In this document: positions 26,182 through 34,138 of the stretch, one piece after another | Layout of the letters: each line of letters starts with the position of its first letter | How positions within the stretch are numbered: the stretch's first letter is position 1 | NCBI GenBank assembly: GCA_018648645.1 | Contig: JABGQS010000003.1 | Location: forward strand, 107,279-171,278 | Length of the DNA stretch: 64,000 nt | Origin: Clostridia bacterium | GTDB lineage: Bacteria; Bacillota; Clostridia; Christensenellales; SZUA-584 | Direction: 5' to 3' | Program-made: the position numbers and the translations under genes | The notes under the pieces: generated by a model | What the model was told of the DNA's origin: nothing | What the model saw: only the letters and a program-made list of their open reading frames with translations | Database searches by the model: none

Positions 26182-26210
26182 ATTATAACCCATACTCTAA
26201 AAAAAATCAA
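26182..26210 (-). promoter_or_regulatory. Promoter of the minus-strand RNA
   Basis: TTGATT (26210-26205) and TATAAT (26187-26182) are 17 bases apart on the minus strand. Transcription would begin near 26176, at the start of the 10-bp closing stem. Confidence 0.72.
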
Positions 26211-26561
26211 ATTTCATATTCGACTATGAAACCCTATAATCGACCGTAACAATTGATTAGATATATTTTATTCGCATTTGCTGACAATAGCTACTTCTTT
26301 CAAAGTCTTTTGATTTTTATGCATATATTTTCGCTCTTTTACTCATTTTTTTTAGAAAAATATACGCGCAGCTCTCCGCGATGCGCATCCACTTAATTAA
26401 AAAAATTTCCCCTGTCCGGTTTTCCGATGCAATTATCGATTATTTATATCACCAATTGAGCTCTCTGCCCGTAATGCTCTTTTCTACGCGCATAAAAAAA
26501 TCGACATTATTGAAAATAAATAAAGGGTTTTCTCATTTTATATAGAATAGAATAATATACA
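26211..26561. other. AT-rich gap without a gene
   Basis: About 350 bases between the RNA promoter and the operator of the next operon. I see no open frame with a ribosome site and no clear terminator, only AT-rich sequence with runs of T and A. Confidence 0.6.
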
Positions 26562-26577
26562 GGTTAAACGATTAACC
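26562..26577 (+). promoter_or_regulatory. LacI-type operator before the catabolic operon
   Basis: GGTTAAACGATTAACC has 6-bp perfect arms around ACGA and a central CG, as in LacI-family sites. The inner TAAACGATTA is identical to the core at 16906-16915. Possible -10 sequences (TAATAT, 26553-26558) lie just before it, so a bound repressor would block the transcription start. The LacI gene at 30278 in this operon is the likely regulator. Confidence 0.6.
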
Positions 26578-26651
26578 AATTTTACAGTAAGTCTATCCTA
26601 ATAAGTCCTATTGATTGCGCGAATGCGACATATTATAAAGGAGTATCAAAC

Positions 26652-27779
26652 ATGAATGAAAGAGAGAGATTTTTAAACACCATGCGCTTCAAGCCCGTCG
26701 ACCGCGTACCGTTTTGGCCGCCGCTCGATGTATGGGCAACCACTTGGAAGAGGTGGGAGAGCGAAGGGTACACCTCTATGACGACTGAGCTTGTCGGAGA
26801 GCATGGCGGTGCCGGGTTTCTAAACTTCTGGGACTACTTTGGCTGCGACAGACAGGACGAAGTTGGCATCTACTACGGCTTTTCTCCCGGCTTCGAATAC
26901 AAGGTTATCGAAGAGGATGAGCGCACAATCACATTTAGGAATCACGAAGGCATCATCATGAGTGAGCTGAAAGAAGGCAGAGAAACTTCTATGCCGCACT
27001 GGCTCGACTTCCCTATTAAAACCAAAGAGGATTTTCGCAAAAACCTATATCGCTGGGAGCTAAACTTCGAAGATAGATTCCCCGAAAACTGGGACGATAA
27101 GTGCAAGCTTTGGAAAGACCGCAAGGTACCGCTGCGCATGTGGGCAGACAGAGAAGGCGGTTTCTATGGACCGCTTCGTAATCTCTTCGGAGTGGAAGAA
27201 CTTTCGGTTTTGTTCTATGACGACATCGCTTTTATCGAAGAAGTATTGGATGCCAAGGTCGAAGCCATGATTCGCATTATTGACCGCATTTGGGACGACG
27301 TTCAGTTTGACTATTTCGTTTTCTGGGAGGATATGTGCTTCAAAAACGGTCCGCTGATTTCTCCCGAACTGTTTGATAAGTATTTAGTTCCGAGATACAA
27401 GAAAGTAACCGACTTTCTGCGCAAAAAAGGCTGCGACATCATCATAGTGGACAGCGACGGCGACGTCACCAAGCTTGTACCGTTGTGGTTAAAGGCGGGC
27501 GTAAACGGCGTGCTTCCTTTCGAGGTGCAGGCAGGTATGGACGTCAACAAATTCAGAGCGGAGTACGGCAACGACCTGCTGATGATGGGCGGCATCGACA
27601 AGCGCGCGCTCATCACCGGGCCAAAAGACATCGACGCAGAAATCATGCGCATTGCGCCGATGCTGGATAAAGGCGGTTTCATCCCATGGCTCGATCATTC
27701 CGTGCCGCCGGATGTCAGCTTCGATAATTTCTTGTACTACATGCATCAGCTCGAGAAGCTGATTGACGGCAAACTATAG
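26652..27779 (+). CDS. URO-D family protein, metal motif altered (DSDG)
   Basis: A 375-aa member of the uroporphyrinogen decarboxylase/corrinoid methyltransferase TIM-barrel superfamily (NERERFLNTMRFKPVDRVPFW at the start). Zinc methyltransferases of this family carry HxCG; here the aligned strand reads IIIVDSDGDVTKLV. GGIDKRAL and PWLDHSVPPDVSFDNFLYYM follow. True UroD is unlikely because there are no heme genes nearby, and the substrate is unknown. AAGGAG precedes the ATG. It opens an operon with two SDRs and a sugar isomerase, which points to sugar rather than porphyrin chemistry. Confidence 0.82.
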   Translation: MNERERFLNTMRFKPVDRVPFWPPLDVWATTWKRWESEGYTSMTTELVGEHGGAGFLNFWDYFGCDRQDEVGIYYGFSPGFEYKVIEEDERTITFRNHEGIIMSELKEGRETSMPHWLDFPIKTKEDFRKNLYRWELNFEDRFPENWDDKCKLWKDRKVPLRMWADREGGFYGPLRNLFGVEELSVLFYDDIAFIEEVLDAKVEAMIRIIDRIWDDVQFDYFVFWEDMCFKNGPLISPELFDKYLVPRYKKVTDFLRKKGCDIIIVDSDGDVTKLVPLWLKAGVNGVLPFEVQAGMDVNKFRAEYGNDLLMMGGIDKRALITGPKDIDAEIMRIAPMLDKGGFIPWLDHSVPPDVSFDNFLYYMHQLEKLIDGKL

Positions 27780-27826
27780 AAGTATTTTTCAAATGAACTA
27801 TGAAAGGGCATTAATGGTGTTGTTTT

Positions 27827-28621
27827 ATGGCTGGTAAATTAGAAGGAAAAGTCGCTTGGGTAAGCGGCGCAAACAAAGGTATTGGTGAAGGCATCTCGCG
27901 CCTGTACGCAAAGGAAGGCGCAAAGGTCGCTATGATTGGGCGAACTGTGCCCGAGGGTGAGAAAATCGCGCAGGAAATCGAAGAGCTCGGCGGACAGGCG
28001 TTTTTCTACAAGTGCGATGTTCGCAGCGAGCGCGAGATCAAAGCCTCTATAGAAGAAACGGTGCGGCGTTACGGCACGATCGATATTCTCATCAACAACG
28101 CCGGCATCGTGGACATCAAACCGCTGCACGAATACACGATTGAAGACTGGGATTATGTGATGGACGTAAACGTGCGCTCCATGTTTCTGTCGTTCAAATA
28201 CGCGTTTCCCTACCTTTCCACTCACGAGCACAGCTACGTTGTAAACCTCGGTTCGATATCGAGCTTTGTCGGGCAAGACACTACCCCTGTGTACACAACA
28301 TCCAAAGGCGCGGTGCTAAACTTGTCCAAGTCAATAGGTCTTGACTATGCGCGATACGGCATCCGCTGCAACTGTGTGTGCCCGGGCATCACAGAAACGC
28401 CAATGCTGATGAAGCACTTGAACGCGGAAAACGATCCGGATGCGCATTACAAAAAACGACTGACGCGCGTGCCCATCAACAAGCAGCTATACCCCGAAGA
28501 CGTCGCAAAAACGTGCCTGTTCTTCTCTTGCGAGGATAGCTCGGGCGTCACGGCGACTTCGCTGATTATCGACGGCGGGTATCTCGGGTGCGCAGAGTGG
28601 GACGCAAGCAAACACGAGTAA
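27827..28621 (+). CDS. SDR family oxidoreductase
   Basis: A 264-aa classical short-chain dehydrogenase: SGANKGIGEG (TGxxxGxG NAD(P) loop), NNAG (INNAGIV), catalytic YTTSK, and a C-terminal IDGGY. It oxidises or reduces a hydroxyl on a sugar or sugar acid. The ribosome site is weak (GGTG only), so expression may depend on readthrough from the gene before it. A second SDR follows 28 bases later. With the downstream FAH-family hydrolase it could oxidise a 2-keto-3-deoxy acid; that is inference. Confidence 0.9.
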   Translation: MAGKLEGKVAWVSGANKGIGEGISRLYAKEGAKVAMIGRTVPEGEKIAQEIEELGGQAFFYKCDVRSEREIKASIEETVRRYGTIDILINNAGIVDIKPLHEYTIEDWDYVMDVNVRSMFLSFKYAFPYLSTHEHSYVVNLGSISSFVGQDTTPVYTTSKGAVLNLSKSIGLDYARYGIRCNCVCPGITETPMLMKHLNAENDPDAHYKKRLTRVPINKQLYPEDVAKTCLFFSCEDSSGVTATSLIIDGGYLGCAEWDASKHE

Positions 28622-28649
28622 ACACGAGTGAAATTTACGAGGTGAGTAT

Positions 28650-29393
28650 ATGCTTTTCAGCGGCGAAGTAGCAATCATAACAGGCGGTGCGCAAGGAATA
28701 GGCAAAGCAATAGCGCAGGCGCTAAGCACGCAGGGCGCAAAGGCAGCCGTCTTTGACATTGATGAAGCGAGTGGCGCTGATTGCGTGCGCGAAATCGAGT
28801 CAAACGGTGGCACGGCGCAGTTTTTTAAATGCGATGTGCGCAGCGTTGACGATATAAAAAGTAGCGTGCAGGCGGTCGCGGACGCGTTCGGCAGAATCGA
28901 CATTCTGGTCAACAACGCGGGCATTTTGCACACCACGCCGATAGAGGAAGTCACCGAACCCGAATGGGACAACATAATGGATGTCAACATAAAAAGCGTC
29001 TTCTTTATGTCCCAGCAGGTTCTGCCGCACATGAAGCAGCAAGGCGGCAGCATTCTCAACATGTCGTCGGTGGCAGGGCGTATGGGCGGCATTGCCAACG
29101 GTCTTGGTTATTCCGCATCAAAAGCCGGCATCATCGGACTGACGTACGGCTTTGCAAACAGGCTAGCCAAATACAATATCAACGTAAACGCAATCGCACC
29201 GGGCACCACGCAAACGGACATCATAAAATCAATAGCACCCGAGAAGCTGGAGGCACTTCGCACTTCAATGCCGCTGGGTCGTCTTGGCACAACCGAGGAT
29301 ATCGCAAACGCGGCAGTGTTCCTGGTGTCAAGCAGCGCAAGCTTTATAACGGGCGCTGTGCTAGACGTAAACGGCGGAATGTTTGTCGGATAG
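28650..29393 (+). CDS. SDR family oxidoreductase (FabG-like)
   Basis: A 247-aa short-chain dehydrogenase: ITGGAQGIGKAIA, VNNAGIL, Ser in MSSVAG, catalytic YSASK, and a C-terminal DVNGGMFVG. The length and motifs are those of FabG-like and sugar-acid dehydrogenases. CGAGGTGAG stands before the ATG. It shares only moderate similarity with the preceding SDR, so it is not a recent tandem copy. The next gene begins 9 bases after its stop. The substrate is probably a deoxysugar-derived acid or alcohol, from context. Confidence 0.9.
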   Translation: MLFSGEVAIITGGAQGIGKAIAQALSTQGAKAAVFDIDEASGADCVREIESNGGTAQFFKCDVRSVDDIKSSVQAVADAFGRIDILVNNAGILHTTPIEEVTEPEWDNIMDVNIKSVFFMSQQVLPHMKQQGGSILNMSSVAGRMGGIANGLGYSASKAGIIGLTYGFANRLAKYNINVNAIAPGTTQTDIIKSIAPEKLEALRTSMPLGRLGTTEDIANAAVFLVSSSASFITGAVLDVNGGMFVG

Positions 29394-29401
29394 GGGGGAT
29401 C

Positions 29402-30247
29402 ATGAAACTTATGCTAGCGGGCGCAGACTTCACATTTCCGCTTTTGCAGCACGACAAAGTGCTGACGCTGATATCGCTGCTCGAGCTTGACGGTATAGAC
29501 ATCGGCTTGTTCGAAGGACGCTCGCATCTTTGGCCGTCCGACATGTTTGCGGACACTGGCAAAAACGCGAAAGAGCTGCACGGCAAACTAGCTGACAACA
29601 ATTTAAAAGCTGCTGACATCTTTCTGCAATGTCATGCAGATTTTGTGCCAATGGCAAGCAACCACCCCAACGCCAAGATTCGCGAGAAAGCGCGCGCATG
29701 GTTTCTTGACTCATTGGAGTTTACCAACATATGTGAAGGCGGGCACACGACAGGTCTGCCGGGGGTATACTTTGATGAGGAACCCAGTGACATGTCATAC
29801 GGGCGCGCGTGCGAAGAAATTGCATGGCGGTGCGAGAAAGCGCAAGAGCAAGGTCTCACTTTCTCGATAGAGCCGCACATCGGGTCAATTGTGCCCGATC
29901 CTAAGTCGGCAGAGCAGCTCATACGCGACGTACCTGGGCTAACATTAACGCTAGATTACACGCACTTCACAAAGCTCGGCATGCCCGACAGCGACACTGA
30001 GCCTCTCATCAAACACGCTTCGCACTTTCATGCGCGCGGCGCGGCAAAAGGCTTCTTGCAAGCATCATATAAAAACAACACGATTGACTACGGACGAATT
30101 CTTAAGGTAATGAACGATACAGGATACAGCGGGTATTTAGGCATAGAGTTCATATGGGTAGACTGGGAGAACTGCAACGAGGTTGACAACGTTGCGGAAG
30201 TGATACAAATGCGGGACTTCTTCATAGAAAAAATGAAGCAGCTATAG
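29402..30247 (+). CDS. Sugar phosphate isomerase/epimerase family TIM-barrel protein
   Basis: 281 aa. The metal-site motifs of the xylose-isomerase-like family are present: SIEPHIGS (Glu), LTLDYTHFT (Asp), HASHFHARGAAKG (His) and LGIEFIWVDW (final Glu). The frame is open far upstream, but the run of G just before the ATG at 29402 and the position after the SDR stop fix the start. It differs in motif detail from the two earlier members of this window. It probably acts on the pathway intermediate handled by the adjacent SDRs. Confidence 0.85.
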   Translation: MKLMLAGADFTFPLLQHDKVLTLISLLELDGIDIGLFEGRSHLWPSDMFADTGKNAKELHGKLADNNLKAADIFLQCHADFVPMASNHPNAKIREKARAWFLDSLEFTNICEGGHTTGLPGVYFDEEPSDMSYGRACEEIAWRCEKAQEQGLTFSIEPHIGSIVPDPKSAEQLIRDVPGLTLTLDYTHFTKLGMPDSDTEPLIKHASHFHARGAAKGFLQASYKNNTIDYGRILKVMNDTGYSGYLGIEFIWVDWENCNEVDNVAEVIQMRDFFIEKMKQL

Positions 30248-30277
30248 CAAACACCAACACAAGGAAACGTGGTAAGC

Positions 30278-31288
30278 ATGAGCAAAACAGCCAAAAACAC
30301 AACATTGAAAGACATTGCACAGGAGGCGGGCATTTCGGCTGCCGCCGTTTCAAAGGTGCTTAACAATCACGGCGGGGCAAGCAAAGCCACCCAGGCGCGA
30401 GTGCACGAAATCGCTAAGCGGCTGAACTACTCGCCGAACATCGTGGCAAAAAGTCTCAAAGTAAACAAGACTAAGACACTCGGGCTTGTGGTTTCAGACA
30501 GCTCGCACTCCTTCTTTGGCGCGGTCATCAAAGGCGCGCAAGAGGAAGCCGCGCAGCTTGGTTACAACATTATACTCGCGAACACTAATAGGGACAAAGA
30601 GAACGAGAAGGAAGCGATTAACACGCTGATTGGCAAAAGAATCGACGGTTTGCTGCTTGCATCATCAAGGCTGACGCAGCGCAGCGACATCAGATATCTC
30701 GATTCGCTGAACATACCGTATGTGTTTTTAATCCGCCGGAGCGAAGACAAGAAAGCGCCGTTTGTCGGCAACGATAATATCGCCGGTTCAAAAGCGATTG
30801 TGGATCACCTTATAAAGACGGGCAGCAGTAGAATTCACTTTCTTAACATGGACAAAGCGTCAACAAGCTCTGCCGACCGGCTAAAAGGCTATACCGCAGC
30901 GCTGAAGGATAACGGTATCAAATACGATCCTTCGCTCGTCTACAACACAAAGCCGGACATACAGGAAGGCTACACAGTTATCCGAAACATTCTGGAAAGC
31001 GGACAGCGAATGGAAGCACTCTTTTGTGGGTGTGATATCCTCGGCATTGGCGCAATGGAAGCGATTCTCGAATATGGGCTTAAGATTCCAAAGGACGTTC
31101 GCGTCTGCGGCTATGACGATATCGAGTTTGCCGCGTATCTTCGCAGACCGCTGACAACAATGCGCCAGCCAAAGCAGAGTATCGGCGTTAAGGGTATTGA
31201 GAACCTTGTTGCAAGGGTTGAGGGTATCGACGATAAGCAAAATGTAGTTGTATTAAAGTCGGAGCTTGTTGTTCGAGAGTCCACGTAA
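30278..31288 (+). CDS. LacI-family transcriptional regulator
   Basis: 336 aa. The N-terminal helix-turn-helix (TLKDIAQEAGISAAAVSKVLNN) and hinge (NYSPNIVAKSL) are followed by a periplasmic-binding-protein-like sensor domain (TLGLVVSDSSHSFFG, GCDILGIGAMEAI, VCGYDDIEFAAYLRRPLTTM). An upstream GTG (30269) is in frame, but AAGGAAA is better spaced for the ATG at 30278. It sits within the operon opened by the operator at 26562. It is the best candidate to bind that site, the identical core at 16904, and the TTTATCGATAAA site just downstream. Confidence 0.92.
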   Translation: MSKTAKNTTLKDIAQEAGISAAAVSKVLNNHGGASKATQARVHEIAKRLNYSPNIVAKSLKVNKTKTLGLVVSDSSHSFFGAVIKGAQEEAAQLGYNIILANTNRDKENEKEAINTLIGKRIDGLLLASSRLTQRSDIRYLDSLNIPYVFLIRRSEDKKAPFVGNDNIAGSKAIVDHLIKTGSSRIHFLNMDKASTSSADRLKGYTAALKDNGIKYDPSLVYNTKPDIQEGYTVIRNILESGQRMEALFCGCDILGIGAMEAILEYGLKIPKDVRVCGYDDIEFAAYLRRPLTTMRQPKQSIGVKGIENLVARVEGIDDKQNVVVLKSELVVREST

Positions 31289-31335
31289 GCCGGTGCACCA
31301 CATGATACAAATCAGGTATATTTTTATTAATTAGA

Positions 31336-31347
31336 TTTATCGATAAA
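31336..31347 (+). promoter_or_regulatory. LacI-type palindrome TTTATCGATAAA
   Basis: A perfect 12-bp palindrome with central CG, 21 bases before the metallo-beta-lactamase-fold gene and directly after the LacI gene. It may mark an internal regulated promoter. Confidence 0.4.
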
Positions 31348-31367
31348 CGAAAGCGAGGAAAAATACG

Positions 31368-32132
31368 ATGAGCGTTACTAAATTTCAATTTCTGGGGTTC
31401 TCCACATTTTTAATTACTTCGACAAAGGGAACCAAGATTTTGATAGATCCGTATTTGAACAATAACGATTCAAGTCCGTTAAAAGCAAAGGATCTGCCAC
31501 CGATCGATTTGATTATTGTAAGCCACGGCGCGTTTGACCATATGGAAGACGCCGCAGAGATTGCCATCAAACACAACTGCAAAGTGATTTGCGGCGGCGA
31601 GGTCAAGCCGCTGCTGATGGAGCAGGGTGTCCCCGAAGCAAACATCACCATCACAGTCTGGGGTTTGATGGTCAGCGAGGTCGGCATCAAAGTACGCCCC
31701 GTGCAAAGCATGCACCGCTCGTCCGTGCGATTGAAGGACGGCACTGCGCTCGACGGTTTCGCGCTGGGTTTTGTTATCTACACCGAGGACGGCGTAAAAA
31801 TCTACAACGCGAGCGACACGGCGCTGTTTGGCGACATGAAGCTGATTGGCGAGCTGCACGACCCCGACATCGGGCTCATCAACGTCACCATCGAAAACTG
31901 CTTCGACTTTCTGCCCGAGTTTTTGACGGGCGAAATGACACCATACGAAGCGGCGCTGGCGTGCCAATGGCTAAACCTCGATTACGCAATCGCCTGCCAC
32001 TATACCAACAAAGACAACAAGGACGTTATCGAGTTCGAGCGACTGCTGAAAAACATGAAAGACGCGTCCGGTAACGCGGTTGTAAAGCCCGTCATCATGG
32101 ATCCGGGCGAAACTTTTGAGCTAAAATTATAA
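31368..32132 (+). CDS. Metallo-beta-lactamase-fold hydrolase (UlaG/UPF0173-like) with altered metal motif
   Basis: 254 aa. ILIDPYLNNN, the HxHxDH region, SMHRS, SDTALFGDMKLIGEL and CHYTN follow the order of UPF0173/UlaG-type proteins. In this copy the metal motif reads SHGAFDH (residues 52-58), so the second His of HxHxDH is Ala. The remaining ligands (His 53, Asp and His of FDH, His of MHRS, Asp of SDTA, His of CHY) are present. It may bind one metal only. UlaG is a lactonase of the ascorbate pathway, so lactone opening is one possible role here. GCGAGG precedes the ATG. Confidence 0.8.
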   Translation: MSVTKFQFLGFSTFLITSTKGTKILIDPYLNNNDSSPLKAKDLPPIDLIIVSHGAFDHMEDAAEIAIKHNCKVICGGEVKPLLMEQGVPEANITITVWGLMVSEVGIKVRPVQSMHRSSVRLKDGTALDGFALGFVIYTEDGVKIYNASDTALFGDMKLIGELHDPDIGLINVTIENCFDFLPEFLTGEMTPYEAALACQWLNLDYAIACHYTNKDNKDVIEFERLLKNMKDASGNAVVKPVIMDPGETFELKL

Positions 32133-32150
32133 TTTATAAAGGAGAACACT

Positions 32151-33050
32151 ATGTTTAAACAAGGAAAAGTAGGTTTCATCGGTCTTGGAATAATGGGCAA
32201 GCCGATGGCAAAAAACCTAATCAAAGCGGGCTACGGCCTGGTCGTTTACGATGTTGCAAAAGCTCCGGTTGACGAGCTTGTCGCAATGGGTGCAACAGCC
32301 GCAGCCACATGCAAGCAGGTAGCGCAGCTGTGCAACGGCCTGCTGTTTACAATGCTGCCAAACAGCCCGCACGTCAAGGAAGTCATCATGGGCGAAAACA
32401 GCGTGCTTGATGGCGCAAAGCGCGGGCTTATTATAGTAGATACCAGCTCTATCGCGCCGCTCGCAGCGCAGGAATGCTACGCCGCAGCAAAGGACAAGGG
32501 CGTCAGTTACGTGGACGCACCTGTGTCGGGCGGTGAGCCAAAAGCGGTCGAAGGAACGCTCGCCATAATGGTCGGCGGCGACGAGGACGCGTTTGACAAA
32601 GTGAAAGAGCTGCTTTTGATTGTCGGGGCAAGCGCCGTGCACTGCGGTGAGAGCGGCAGCGGAAACACAACCAAGTTGGCAAACCAAATCATCGTAGCGC
32701 TTAACATCGCCGCTGTCGGCGAAGCGTTTGTATTGGCCAAAAAGGCAGGAGTAGACCCGGAGAAAGTGTTTGACGCCATCAAAGGCGGTCTTGCGGGCAG
32801 CACGGTGATGAACGCAAAAGTTCCGCTTGCGCTAGAAGGTAACTTCAAACCGGGTTTTAGAATCGAGCTGCACATCAAAGACCTGCAAAACGCGCTCGAC
32901 ACAGCGCACGAAGTGGGCGTACCCGTTCCGTTATCTGCCGGCGTAATGGAAATTATGCAAGCGCTTAAGGTAGACGGCAAAGCTGGCGACGATCACGGCG
33001 GTATCATACAGTATTACGAAAAGCTTGCCGACATTGAAGTAAGAAAATAA
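32151..33050 (+). CDS. 3-hydroxyisobutyrate dehydrogenase family / tartronate semialdehyde reductase-like
   Basis: 299 aa with a Rossmann N-terminus (VGFIGLGIMGKPMAKNL), the substrate loop DAPVSGGEPKAVEGTLAIMVGG and the catalytic Lys in GNTTKLANQ. The C-terminal helical domain includes HIKDLQNALDTAHEVGVPVPLS. Members reduce tartronate semialdehyde or oxidise beta-hydroxyacids with NAD(P). AAAGGAG stands before the ATG. It lies between the lactonase-like gene and the 2-oxoacid dehydrogenase genes, suggesting breakdown of a sugar acid to a three-carbon unit. Confidence 0.9.
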   Translation: MFKQGKVGFIGLGIMGKPMAKNLIKAGYGLVVYDVAKAPVDELVAMGATAAATCKQVAQLCNGLLFTMLPNSPHVKEVIMGENSVLDGAKRGLIIVDTSSIAPLAAQECYAAAKDKGVSYVDAPVSGGEPKAVEGTLAIMVGGDEDAFDKVKELLLIVGASAVHCGESGSGNTTKLANQIIVALNIAAVGEAFVLAKKAGVDPEKVFDAIKGGLAGSTVMNAKVPLALEGNFKPGFRIELHIKDLQNALDTAHEVGVPVPLSAGVMEIMQALKVDGKAGDDHGGIIQYYEKLADIEVRK

Positions 33051-33075
33051 TCAAAGCGAATACGAGGGAGTAACA

Positions 33076-34119
33076 ATGAAGAATATATGCAAAAACATGA
33101 AAACGCTGCTGCCGGGTCTAAAACCGCTTAAAGCACCAAGCGGACTCAGCAAAAAGAAGCAGGAAGACATGCTGTACAAAATGTGCGCAATTCGCGCGTT
33201 TGACAGCCGCGTAAAAGAGCTGTGGATGGCAAGCGAAATCTACGGTTTGGCACATGCCTACATCGGAGCAGAAGCAATCGCGGTCGGTGCGTGCGAAGCG
33301 ATTACGAAGGACGACTTTATCTCCAGCACGCACAGGGGGCACGGACACACGCTCGCTAAAGGCGCGGACACCAAAGCCATGATGGCAGAGCTTTTTGGAA
33401 AGTACGAGGGGCTTAACCGCGGCAAAGGTGGCTCGATGCACATTGCGGACGTCGATATCGGGATGCTCGGCGCAACGGGCATCGTCGGCAGCGGCATGCC
33501 GCACGCACTCGGCGCAGCGTTGTCGAGCGACGTGCTAGACAACGGCACTGTTGCGATTTGCTTCCACGGAGACGGCGGCACAAACCAAGGCGTTTGGCAC
33601 GAGACAATCAACATGGCGGCCGCGTGGAATTTGCCCGTCATCTTCTTGATAGAAAACAACCAGTACGCCATCGCGACCAAATTGGAATGGGTTACGAAAG
33701 AGCAGGATTTGTACAAGAGAGCCATCGGCTACGGTATAGAAGGCGTGCAGGTAGACGGCTTCAACGTATTTGATGTGTACTCTGCAGTTAAAAAAGCGGT
33801 GGACAAAGCCAGAAAAGGCGGCGGGCCGACGCTAATCGAAGCGCGCTACTTGCGGATACTCGGTCATTTTGTGGCAGACGACCAAGCATACAGAGACCAA
33901 GGCGAAATCTCCGACTGCTGGACGGCCGACCCTGTAGAGCGCTTAAAAGAGTATTTGGTGGACAGCGAAACGTTCAGCCAAGCAAAGGTAGACAAAATCG
34001 AGCAGACCGCAAAGGACGAAATCGAAGCGGCTGTCGAGTATGCGAGAAACGAGTGCACAGAGCCGCCTGCAGATACGTTGTACGACGATATTTACGCAAA
34101 CGGCGAAGTGATTATATAG
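33076..34119 (+). CDS. 2-oxoacid dehydrogenase E1 component, alpha subunit (AcoA/PdhA-like)
   Basis: 347 aa. Motifs are HRGHGHTLAKGAD, KGGSMHIAD and the thiamine-diphosphate signature GDGGTNQGV ... IENNQYAI. With the beta subunit it decarboxylates a 2-oxoacid or cleaves acetoin and passes the acyl group to lipoyl-E2. GGGAG precedes the ATG. The next gene starts 20 bases after it. Acetoin dehydrogenase E1 is closest in feel, but pyruvate or another 2-oxoacid is possible. In anaerobes that use pyruvate:ferredoxin oxidoreductase such a complex is not expected for central metabolism. Confidence 0.9.
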   Translation: MKNICKNMKTLLPGLKPLKAPSGLSKKKQEDMLYKMCAIRAFDSRVKELWMASEIYGLAHAYIGAEAIAVGACEAITKDDFISSTHRGHGHTLAKGADTKAMMAELFGKYEGLNRGKGGSMHIADVDIGMLGATGIVGSGMPHALGAALSSDVLDNGTVAICFHGDGGTNQGVWHETINMAAAWNLPVIFLIENNQYAIATKLEWVTKEQDLYKRAIGYGIEGVQVDGFNVFDVYSAVKKAVDKARKGGGPTLIEARYLRILGHFVADDQAYRDQGEISDCWTADPVERLKEYLVDSETFSQAKVDKIEQTAKDEIEAAVEYARNECTEPPADTLYDDIYANGEVII

Positions 34120-34138
34120 ACTTTTGAGAGGAATAAAA

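Noticed and set aside
25978..26193. 71-codon open frame on the minus strand
   Set aside because: It lies entirely inside the candidate noncoding RNA and its promoter, has no usable ribosome site (its ATG lies upstream of the -10 box) and resembles no family I know.
28964..29401. Upstream extension of the TIM-barrel isomerase frame
   Set aside because: The extension overlaps the SDR gene in another frame and reads as basic nonsense; the ATG at 29402 has a ribosome site and matches the family start.
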